NCBI GenBank assembly: GCA_037043455.1
Contig: JAWPHD010004476.1
Location: 62,001-126,000 of the forward strand
Length of the DNA stretch: 64,000 nucleotides
Reading direction: 5' to 3'
Origin: Cyrtodaria siliqua
Lineage: Eukaryota > Mollusca > Bivalvia > Adapedonta > Hiatellidae
Part shown: positions 55,703 to 64,000 of the stretch, piece by piece
Numbering within the stretch: position 1 is the first letter of the stretch
Layout of the letters: every line of letters starts with the position of its first letter
Position numbers and translations under genes: made by a program
The notes under the pieces: model-generated
Seen by the model: only the letters and a program-made list of their open reading frames with translations
Databases searched by the model: none
What the model was told of the DNA's origin: nothing

Positions 55703-55775
55703 GCCGTGGTCTAGTGGCTCAGCGTTCAGCTTTCAGTATTTAAAAGGCTGTGGTTCAAATTCCTTTCCGGGGAAA
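55703..55775 (+). repeat. tRNA-like sequence, probably a SINE head
   Basis: A-box TGGTCTAGTGGCTCAGCG and B-box GGTTCAAATTCC about 28 bases further on. The acceptor stem is not complementary and the anticodon arm is poor, so a functional tRNA is unlikely. Confidence 0.5.
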
Positions 55776-56154
55776 TATTTTTTATCACATATACTCTGAA
55801 GCCGTATATTTTTCGATGTTACCTGTACGGAGGATAAAACAAAAATGTGTAATTTTACGCATCGATTTCTGCCTTATATACAGACTTTTGGGGTATTCGT
55901 CGATTTGAAACGACTTCACATGTGACTCATTCTTATTCATGAGTTATTACCAGTTAAAAAAGAGACTGTGTAGCTTTAAACGGAAGATGAAAACATAATA
56001 TAATATTTAGTGGTCTAGTTTGGGGATCACTGTTGTCACTAATAAGTCATGTTGATTTGCATCATATACGTGTTTGATTAAGTTTATTGACTTGTATAAC
56101 TTCATTAAAATAATTCGTTCCATATAATCCAAGAACAAATTTAAACTTTGCAGA
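55776..56154. other. No gene seen
   Basis: AT-rich sequence without recognised features. Confidence 0.4.
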
Positions 56155-56565
56155 TTTAAAGATGAATGGCCACCATCAATAAGCAAATGTTACTCTTAAA
56201 CATCATATGAACATTTCTTGATAGTCTCGGAGAGAAACTTATATTGAAAACCGCTACTAAGTTGTATGCAAAAATAAGTATTATTTGCATGACGTAAATA
56301 ATACTTTTACCACTGCGTGACTGCACGGAGAAATGAGGTAAATCTGAATTGTATTGCTGCACAACTATTGCCAGATAATTGATAAATACATTTACCTGTG
56401 GTTAATTTACCTGTTCAAAGTTTTCTACGTCATTAAATAAAATATTTTTCTCGCTTTTCACAGATATTGCAAAGTGTGAATTGCAAATATCTATAGTTGT
56501 GTATTGACTTCGATTTACATAAACATAAACATGTTCATGAAGCAAAACATGGCCGGAGAATTTTA
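56155..56565 (-). repeat. Inverted partner of 16805-17235
   Basis: On the minus strand the frame LKFSGHVLLHEHVYVYVN and then NILFNDVENFEQ is open up to a CAG/GTAAAT junction, as in the other copy. The frame-preserving differences between the copies are suggestive but few. In this locus the 56825-57050 block lies upstream on the same strand, whereas at 15-17 kb the two blocks have opposite orientation. Confidence 0.6.
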
Positions 56566-56824
56566 AAGAATGTATTCAAAACAAAGTACTGCTGTTATTC
56601 AGCTTATTAAATCAATAGTTCTACTGCATGTACTTTTACCAAATACCATCCCAAATTATCCTGGCGACAAACAATAAACATTCAAGACAAATTATATATG
56701 ATAAGTATTCACTGGAGTTTAATTCTAAAGTGATATTACATTTATAATATTTAAGATGACTTGTTTTCATGGTATCATGTACATATGTTAAGATGACATA
56801 CACCAATAATTTGTATTATATATG

Positions 56825-57050
56825 GAGGACAGATAGACCATACGCCGCTGGCCATGAAACGGAGAGAAAATACCTCATTGAAGATTCCATGTTCACCGCC
56901 ATATGCATACCGTTTTCGAGATGGCTGAAATTGTTGTGCCATAGACATTTTAAATATTGTGTTCTGCTCAACACGGGGCTAGAGGGCGTGAACGGTAACA
57001 ATCACTTTTCACTACGTTCATGAACAGTCTCAATCAAACCGAAACTGTAA
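56825..57050 (-). repeat. Partner of 15240-15485 with ATG-started frame
   Basis: Minus strand: MSMAQQFQPSRKRYAYGGEH followed by GIFNE and then 'gtatttt', a possible donor. If real, this and the 56155-56565 block could be two exons about 300 bases apart in the right order; no acceptor of quality was found between them. Confidence 0.4.
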
Positions 57051-57129
57051 TATTTTTTCTACTTATCGTGTGCGGCGATTTCCAAATTTCTCCTTCCATA
57101 CTTTTTCATCTGATTTCATCGCGAAATGA

Positions 57130-57345
57130 GAAAACGTTCTATTTTCACTATTTCAACAAGCAAGTGTTGCTTTCTATTTGACGCCTTATAATCAAATCTA
57201 TGACGAAAAATAAATTTCGGGTGACGTCATCGGATCAATATGAAAAAAATGCTATTTTTAATTCACCTTAACTTCTAAAATACTTAATAAACTAAAAAGA
57301 AGAAGAAAAAGAATAACACGCAGTTCCACATTTATTTCACTGTTA
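57130..57345. repeat. Dispersed repeat, partner of 2180-2720
   Basis: 'cttataatcaaatc', 'gggtgacgtcatcgg' (TGACGTCA at 57222), 'tttttaattcaccttaactt' and 'ctaaaatacttaa' follow the order seen at 2200-2320. Confidence 0.5.
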
Positions 57346-57349
57346 AAAT

Positions 57350-57429
57350 ACAGTATTTCATTGCAAAGCAAACCATAAGTATGCATTATACAGTATTTCA
57401 TTGCAAAGCAAACCATAAGTATGCATTAT
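57350..57429. repeat. Perfect tandem duplication of 40 bp
   Basis: 'acagtatttcattgcaaagc' plus 'aaaccataagtatgcattat' occurs twice in succession without a mismatch, so it is recent or an assembly artefact. Confidence 0.95.
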
Positions 57430-57909
57430 TTTACAGGAAATAGACACTAGTTAAAAATGAACAGCCTAAAGCTTAATATACAATTATACGACTATAATGA
57501 CACTGCAGACACAATAATCAGATATAAATACAATTTTATAGGAGTCAATGCGATCATTAGCGCTATGATACTGACACGACCGTGGAGTACACGGAGCGTG
57601 TGTCTACGTGCCAATGACAAAAATAGCAAAAGTGAGAAATCTCTTTTGACTAAACAACTGATTGAAATCGGTGCATAGACTTTTTGAGCAGGTCTGGGAG
57701 TCGACCTGATTTGACAAATACTGATGTGTTCTTTTATAAAGGGTCTAAACACAATGTAGCCGTAAAACGGAATGGCAGACGAAGAACAACCACATACCGC
57801 CACAATTGACAATCTTAGCTTCATTTCCTCAAACTTTCTATTGCAAAATAATTTATTTGCTATAACTATTGTTAAACATTATACCTGTACGATCTGTTTA
57901 CTCTGTCAT
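57430..57909. other. No gene seen
   Basis: Open frames on both strands at 57457-57824 overlap one another; neither is recognised. Confidence 0.35.
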
Positions 57910-58035
57910 TAGTGAAGCCCGGTGGATAGTAAGGTGGCCTTGAAACTAGAGCACCCGTGTTCAAACCTCATCGGGGCTAATGAGTTATGTGTGTGTGTTC
58001 TTGAGAAAGACACGTTTCCTGCATTTCTGTCTACA
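57910..58035 (+). mobile_element. tRNA-derived SINE fragment
   Basis: 'gcccggtggatagtaaggtg' is tRNA-head-like, 'cccgtgttcaaacctcatcg' contains a B-box-like GTTCAAACC, and 'tgttcttgagaaagacacgt' is the central domain shared with the 29.5-kb and 59.0-kb SINEs. Confidence 0.65.
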
Positions 58036-58515
58036 TGACTTGATGACGTCTACCAAAAGCTGAAAAGGACGGTGACGTTTTATTTACACTGTCCCGTTTT
58101 ATTGGGATTACAGTGCGTATCTACGATGCCATTGCGTTCGGACGCTGTGGTTTATATAGGACCCTATATCTCATTTTTTTCTGCAATTGTGTCTTGTTTA
58201 GCCCTCAGTGGTTTATTCTCTTGTTGCTCTGGCTTCTGCCAAGTCATTAGGTATCTTCTGTGTGGCTTTCTAGGCTATTGTATGTTTGTATATCTATATA
58301 TACACACACGAGCATCGTTGTGTTTTACTTATATTGCCTATTAATGCTGCCTTATTGGTTAGCGAATAGTTGATGGCGGGATTTTTTTATTTACACTGTC
58401 CCGTTTTATTTGGATGACAGTAGGGTAAGTGTGAGGTTTGGTTCATTCTAGAACCTGGTTTAAATCCCCAGCTGCCGTTTTTGCCTCTGACCGTTCCAAG
58501 GCGGTATCCCTATTG
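58036..58515 (+). mobile_element. Penelope-like element 3' fragment
   Basis: 'aaaggacggtgacgtttt', 'ctcttgttgctctggcttct', 'gccaagtcattaggtatctt', 'ttaatgctgccttattggtt', 'cactgtcccgttttatttgg', 'gacagtagggtaagtgtgag', 'gaccgttccaaggcggtatc'. Its start lies directly against the SINE and the 3' terminus is missing. Confidence 0.85.
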
Positions 58516-58730
58516 ATGTATTGCCATAGTGGAATAGTGATATTTGTTAAACTAGAGCCCAACTTAAATCCCATTTTATCATTGATTGTTGCAAGGCGTC
58601 ACCCTGTTGTCAACTATTTCACGTGTGTGTTTGTGTGTTTTCACAGTTTCCGTTGTATTCCTTTTTTTCTGTGTGATTTCAGATGGTTGAGTCCTGAAAA
58701 TGCCTCAGGTCCAGTATGACTCACGGATAT
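58516..58730 (+). mobile_element. Probable diverged PLE 3' tail
   Basis: 'tagagcccaacttaaatccc', 'gcaaggcgtcaccctgttgt' and 'caactatttcacgtgtgtgt' echo the 3' region but are strongly diverged. Terminus unclear. Confidence 0.4.
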
Positions 58731-59009
58731 GTCTAGATGCCCATTTATCTCGTCGACTTCCGACATTTGTTTTCAGTATTGCTCACACTGTAATCATATG
58801 GCATATGATATTTAAGTCATTGATCCTCAAGGTGTTTAATTTTTAATTACTTAATGAAAACACATATATTATTATATTATTAACATAATTATGATTAATT
58901 TCCTCAATATGTTTAAAAAGAAGTATATTCTTAAACTCGACCGGAACAAACAAAATACAAATTCTTAGGACCTGCAAGTATTGGTATATACAATTGTTAT
59001 TGAAGTATA

Positions 59010-59280
59010 CAGAGGCCCTAGGTTAAATCCTCTGTGGTGCCGTTGAGTTTCGTCGATGTGTTCTTGGACAAGACACTTTCCCTTAGCCTCGTCCATCGGA
59101 TAAACCGGGCGGTCCCGTGTATCGGTGTATCCTCCGAACAAGTTAAAACACCATAGAAATATTTTCGATAATAAGAATAGGGCACGGTTCCCGGATTCCT
59201 ATGTATCCTTCCCCTCTCTCTGGCGCGGCTCTAATAAACCTTATACTGTGCTGATGAGCCGTTAAACAACATTCAATCCA
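59010..59280 (+). mobile_element. tRNA-derived SINE, long-bodied
   Basis: 'gaggccctaggttaaatcct' supplies a degenerate B-box; 'tgtgttcttggacaagacac' is the shared central domain; 'cggataaaccgggcggtccc' and 'ctgatgagccgttaaacaac' follow. The A-box end is missing. Confidence 0.65.
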
Positions 59281-60530
59281 ATTATATTCAAAATGTATGT
59301 CTATTTAATTACAGTTGTATAGAAACATCTAAGAATTACATAAATGAAATAGAAAGAGATCCAATGTTATTTAGAATGATTATTAATCTCAAGATGACAT
59401 TTTTGAATTGCAAAACAATGTATGAAACTATCTAAAGTATAAGCATATACAAAGTAAAAATAAGTAAAACTAAAATCGGAGTAATATTTTTCTAGTTTAA
59501 ATACATTTATATGCTTTAAGCCATGTTAAAAGATGCAATGTTAACCTTGGGCAAGTCACTTACCCCCGCCCTTTTCAAACTGATTAGACTGTCTGATGGT
59601 GACGTACCATATAATGCACATATGAATATGATAGTATTGATATCTAACTGATTTATTTCATAATTTATAGATGTATTGTATATACAACATATACATATAT
59701 ATCACTTTCTTAAAGTATGTATAGTATGTTATGTTTTTCTATGCTATATAATACATAGAGATATTAAATGTGAATTTTCATATCAGTTCCTATATCATGC
59801 CTGTGATAAGAGATGAAAATAAACATATCACTTCAGCAATGACTTGGTAGAATTATCAACTTCAGGTAAAATACTACTACGCTGTTTTCCAGAGACAACA
59901 CATTAATGTTATTATTAGATCTAATCCAATTCCATTGAATGCCATTGAATTTGAAATTGTCTAATTAAGAAAATGAATGGTCATAAGTGTTCTTTTTCAT
60001 TCAGAAATAATGGTTCTATAGCCAGTAATCTGACGGGAAAACGGAATGGAAACAACAAATGAAACGCAGACGACAAACCATACGTGTGACAAATCGTATT
60101 CAATCGTAAATTATTGGTAATTTCCGTGTCACGACGGTGAAAGAGTGAGAAATGACGTTCGGTCATTTCTGTGATATGACATTTGTTACCCTTTATTTCA
60201 CCCGTGTAATAAATCTGTATTGCGCGGCAAATATATCCTGATTGATATGCCTAACTAGGTCTATGCGGTATCGTATATTCAAAAAACAATGTATTTATAG
60301 GCAATTATGTGATAAATATGTATATTGGGTTCCATTCACAAAATACAGCTATATCACATAAACTAAGGAATACACGTTCTTTTTAATGTTGTCAAAAGGT
60401 TCATGACATACACATTTTACTATTAATTTATTTTACAATTGAGGAAAACTGCAACCAACTATAAAGTGTGTATACTTACAGATAGCCAACTCCGACTGTT
60501 GACAGCGCATGGCATACTGAAAAATCAAGT
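59281..60530. other. No gene seen
   Basis: AT-rich sequence with many TA steps (59680-59770). No convincing frame or repeat recognised. Confidence 0.4.
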
Positions 60531-60534
60531 CAGT

Positions 60535-60780
60535 GTAACAGCATCATTTGCATCTACCTGATACCAACCTAATACCAACATGATACCAGTCGGATACCAA
60601 CGGTAGAGCAATACCAACATGATACCAACCGTATATCAGCCTGATACTGAAAGTAAACCAACATAACACCACAATATACCATCACAATAACAGCCTGATA
60701 CCAACCTCCTACCAAGCTAATATCAATCTGATACCAACCTTATACCAACGTTTACCAAACATACTCGAAACTTCAAAGTG
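60535..60780. repeat. Degenerate minisatellite of ~10-11-bp 'tgataccaac' units
   Basis: More than ten close or diverged units ('ctgataccaac', 'ctaataccaac', 'atgataccaac', 'cttataccaac'). Strongly depleted in G on the plus strand. Confidence 0.85.
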
Positions 60781-60954
60781 ATTGACGCTGAGAATCATGG
60801 AACCATACAACAATACCAATGTTTCTTACGCCAAGAATAACACAGGAGTCTATGGTAAGTTTTGGTATTGGACTGTTCCAATGTTTACTCTATATACTAT
60901 TTTGACTAGTTCAGCTTTAGCGTTAGGCTAGCATTAGACGTTGTATCCCCAACT

Positions 60955-61145
60955 TGGGCGATTTCATGGCCGGTATGGTAAAGACGGTGTGTTTAAAACG
61001 TTTAGGCCTCTAACCACTGCGAGTTCGAATCCTACTAGAAGCTCGATCTGTGAGAAAGTGTCGAAGTGTCGAAGTTATATAGTACTTGTTCTATCACGGA
61101 ACAAGTGGGTGGTCAGACCACTAAACAGCGACCCTCATATATAGC
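60955..61145 (+). mobile_element. Possible tRNA-derived SINE
   Basis: 'gcgagttcgaatcctactag' holds a good B-box (GAGTTCGAATCC); the head 'ggccggtatggtaaagacgg' is a weak A-box. The body ends in an inverted repeat 'cttgttctatcacggaacaag'-type and 'gtggtcagaccac'. Confidence 0.5.
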
Positions 61146-61164
61146 CTGAAACTGACGTAAATAT

Positions 61165-61435
61165 AGGTATAAAAATCGAACAGAAAAAAGCAGCATTCTA
61201 GGACGACAGTCAACCACAAACAGAAACAGAAACAAAGAACAAATTTAAAGATGAATAAAAGGCCAAATAAGACATCACAAACACAAAAGGGTTATCAATA
61301 AGGCTACCACTTTGGAACGATCAGTGGCAAAAAAGGCCACTGGGGGTTTAAACCAGGTCCTAGGGTGCAACTAACCTCACACTTACCTTACTGTCAACCC
61401 AATAAAACTGGGCAATGCAAATAAAGATATCCCCA
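61165..61435 (-). mobile_element. Penelope-like element 3' fragment
   Basis: 'aggtataaaaatcgaacaga', 'gcattctaggacgacagtca', 'acatcacaaacacaaaaggg', 'taaaccaggtcctagggtgc', 'caacccaataaaactgggca', 'ataaagatatcccc'. Same 3'-end type as 36555 and 51286, including the 'ctaggacgac' variant of 51286. Confidence 0.88.
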
Positions 61436-62274
61436 GCAAGTCTGTCATAACAATACACTTAATTTATAAGACATAGCACTACTGCTGTTTAGATATTATT
61501 ATTCAAAACAAAGACCTGAAACTCCACTTCGCCTTTACACTTAATACTAAAAAAACATTGACCGTTTAGCAACATCCGAAACAGTGTTCTCCTTTCAAAA
61601 AACATTCTTGTTCATCAGACAGAAAATCATTCACACGTAGTAATAAATTACCGTCGGTCAACACATAGATCACAAAGTCATCACTCTTTGACATCTTGCC
61701 AAGACGTTAAACACCGTATCGTCTTAGAAAGCAAGAAGCTATTTTAGGAAGCTTTAATCATGTCATGGTATCGTTGTTTTCGTGGGCGCAATCTGAGCAT
61801 GATTGCTTGAGAAAACGCACGTTCAAAACTGCATAATAAAATACTTTATTTGGTATGATTGATTTCCAAAAAACAATTTAAAATAACTTTCCGGAAAACA
61901 TAATGGAGCAATTATGTTAACCGAGAATTTAAAATAAGAGTCAATTTTCTATTATCTTTGGACGGAAAGAGAAAATTACCTCAAATGAAAAAGCAGTATT
62001 TTGATCAATTTAAAACATGCGTTTATTATCATATATTGTACATTAACTACTATATTAAGACACAGTCGAACCTGAAGACAACCTGCTTTAAGAGAAAACC
62101 GCTTCAGTTCGCAGTGCTATAGTTATTAGATACCAACCTATACCTGCAACAAGAGACCACCTGTGCTATAGTTATTAAATAATATACCTGCAACAGGAGA
62201 CCACCTGTGCTAAGCTACCGAATTTCTTTTAATGTTGTTGTTTTTTAAGCACGGTTTGACTGTCTATACATACA
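61436..62274. other. No gene seen
   Basis: Unique-looking AT-rich sequence. A short direct repeat 'gaccacctgtgcta' (62155 and 62199) with 'gtgctatagttatta' variants (62109, 62163) is a small local duplication. Confidence 0.45.
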
Positions 62275-62275
62275 G

Positions 62276-62814
62276 AAATATAAAAAGATCGGACAGGAAA
62301 AGTAGCACTCAAAGAGAACAGTCAACCACAAAACACAGAAACAAACATGGAAACAGACAAACAAGAAGGCAAAAGTAATAATAAAAGCAAACGACATCAC
62401 ACACGCAAAAGGGTTGATAATAGGGCTACCGACTTGGAACGGTCAGTGGCAACGTAGGCCACTGGAGGTTTAAACCGGTTCTAGGGCGCACCAAACCTCA
62501 CACTTACCCTATTGTCATCCCATTAAAACAGGACAGTGTAAATTAAGAAATCCCCTCCATGATCTAATCTCTAACCAACAAGGCAGCATCAATAGGCAAT
62601 ATATGTCAAACACAAATATGCTCGTCTTAATATAATACAAAAAAAAAATAACCCAGACAGCCACAATGAAGGTACTCGATGACTTGGCAGAAGCCAGAAC
62701 AACAAGAGAATAAACCATTAAGGGCACGACACGAAAGACCATAGACAAACATCAAACGCCACCGTCCCAATGGGCTTTAGGTAGGCGTCATCATAGAGTT
62801 CGCAGCCTGTCCGG
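62276..62814 (-). mobile_element. 3' non-coding region of the best-preserved PLE
   Basis: Reference for the many fragments in the window. From its terminus: 'aatataaaaagatcggacag', 'gaacagtcaaccacaaaaca', 'gggttgataatagggctacc', 'ggaacggtcagtgg', 'taaaccggttctagggcgca', 'cattaaaacaggacagtgta', 'atgacttggcagaagccaga', 'aaacgccaccgtcccaatgg', 'ggtaggcgtcatcatagag'. It is continuous with the reverse transcriptase upstream on the minus strand. Confidence 0.9.
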
Positions 62815-64000
62815 TCATCGTACAATTGAAGAGGAAAGCATAGTGGCGAACTGTAAAAGGGTCCACCACCAATCATGCAGTACGTTGCAAAATGATAGGG
62901 TCATAACCTCTTTTGATAAACTTTTTAACAAGTTTAACAAAGATAGTATGAAAGTTATCATGACCAAGACTCTACGAAGTTTATAAATCACATCACCATA
63001 GAAGTCAGGTTGTGACAGTCCTTGTCGCAAAAGAGTCTTAAAATTACTTTTATATTTGGAAGGAATATCAGGGTTACGATAATAAAATTTTGCAAACGTT
63101 TTACGAAGTTTATGGTAACAGTAACCCTGATTGAGTAGCTTTTTAGTTATACAAAGATTACGAATATTTAAGTCCTCATCTCGAGTACAAGCTCTTGAAA
63201 AACGAATAAGCTGAGACACATACACCCCATAAGAAGTGCTCGGGGAACATCTTCATCCAAGGGGGGGGGGGGGGGGGGGGAGGGGTAATTAACAATGTTC
63301 AATATGTCATCCAGATACCGAGAGGTGTCATTAAAAGCTTCAATAACATCTGCCTGGGTATCTGATGAAAGACTCAACATGAAATCTCTTTCATAGCAAA
63401 ATAAAAACAAATCTGCGACAACTGGTGCACAGTTCGTACCCATAGGGATACCAACAATTTGTCTATAAACGGTGGTTCCATCATGTCCATACCTGACGGA
63501 AATATTATCTAATAGGAAGATGAGTGCTTCACAAACTTCATAGCAAGTCCACATAGTATAATTGTCTGAACTGCCTTTAGTACTAAATGCTTTAATATTA
63601 TTACATGCCAAAAATGTAGTATTTTCTCAAGCGAAAGTTTTTTGAATAAGATAAATTAGCTTGTCTTTAATAAGGTGATGTGGTAAGGTTGTGTTTAGTG
63701 TAGAGAAGTCATAAGTGCTTATTGATGAAACTTGACCTTTATTGAACATGTTATCAAGAACGTCTCCTGAATTTTTTATAGACCAAAATAAATTAATCCC
63801 AGAGTTTTCATAAGTTTATCACAATATTGTTTAACGTGATCTTTAACGGCAGTAAGACAAGAAGTTAAAAGTTTGGACATGTTTGTTTGTGTTCGAAATA
63901 AAGCGAGCCTTATACGGATTTTTATGTAATTTTGGAACCCAGTACATAGTAGGCAGTTTATTTTGCTTATCGTTTATCAGAGTTTAAGTCAGATATCTTT
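62815..64000 (-). pseudogene. Penelope-like element reverse transcriptase, broken and running off the window
   Basis: Reverse transcriptase of a PLE-like retroelement, which copies RNA into DNA at a nicked target. On the minus strand the pieces in order are 'LPTMYWVPKLHKNP' (about 63960-63920), 'STYDFSTLNTTLPH' with the motif A aspartate (about 63720-63680), 'VYRQIVGIPMGTNCAPVVAD' (63470-63410), 'CYERDFMLSLSSDTQADVIE' (63400-63340), 'TSRYLDDILN' holding the catalytic YLDD (63330-63300), then after a break 'YVSQLIRFSRACTRDED' (63222-63175), 'LLNQGYCYHKLRKTFAKFYY' (63140-63080) and 'RQGLSQPDFYGDVIYKL' (63030-62980). Faults: frameshifts near 63860-63800, a stop at about 63628, loss of about 80 codons after YLDD where a 20-base G run now sits, and a frame change there. 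The 5' end lies outside the window. No GIY-YIG domain is seen. Confidence 0.92.
63261..63280. repeat. G20 homopolymer at a deletion junction
   Basis: Twenty consecutive G on the plus strand, then 'agggg'. On the coding strand this is a C run replacing the segment between YLDD and the downstream conserved block, and it shifts the frame. Such runs are error-prone in sequencing, so the exact length is uncertain. Confidence 0.9.

Noticed and set aside
63168..63611. Intact reverse transcriptase gene
   Set aside because: The frame contains YLDD but is bounded by a stop upstream and a deletion with frame change at the G run downstream; it is a pseudogene.

Overview
The window looks like AT-rich, gene-poor animal DNA, most likely from a mollusc and probably a bivalve. 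No bacterial or viral gene organisation is visible. The reasons are: long intergenic stretches, many tRNA-derived SINE-like sequences, non-LTR and Penelope-like reverse transcriptase remains, many short inverted-repeat elements, and repeat modules that I associate with bivalve genomes (a 30-bp 'gatcagcgatctatattgc' type minisatellite and a 'ggtgaccctggggtcaaatttggccc' type tandem block). The species cannot be decided from the sequence alone. No intact host protein-coding gene could be supported; the longer open frames are repeats or decayed retroelement frames.

Layout. 0-8.8 kb: 3'-end fragments of one Penelope-like element (PLE) family on both strands, two MITE families (one nested in the other), hairpin elements, a pyrimidine-rich tandem block and a SINE inserted in a PLE fragment. 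8.9-11.8 kb: a composite element with ~360-bp tandem repeats, matching end modules and an inverted partial copy. 12.0-14.1 kb: a decayed LINE with recognisable reverse transcriptase motifs. 14.1-17.3 kb: old repeat blocks with partners at 56-57 kb. 17.7-19.6 kb: a decayed PLE with reverse transcriptase remains. 20-31.5 kb: SINEs, MITEs, PLE tails and a candidate LTR at 25.9-26.6 kb. 31.6-34.8 kb: foldback elements with TGACGTCA palindromes and two nested MITE insertions. 34.8-53.3 kb: a segmental duplication of three diverged units carrying minisatellites; element insertions present in one unit and absent in another give natural empty sites. 53.3-62.2 kb: another LINE remnant, tRNA-derived repeats and partners of the 15-17 kb blocks. 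62.2-64.0 kb: the best-preserved PLE, on the minus strand, running off the window end.

How the parts relate. About eighteen short PLE fragments appear to derive from elements like those at 17.8 and 62.3-64 kb: most keep the 3' end and have lost the 5' part, as expected for target-primed reverse transcription. At least four non-autonomous inverted-repeat families (called here A, B, C and D/F) have no transposase in the window. The two reverse transcriptase lineages visible are both inactivated here by stops, frameshifts or deletions. All family names such as MITE-A are labels for this report only.
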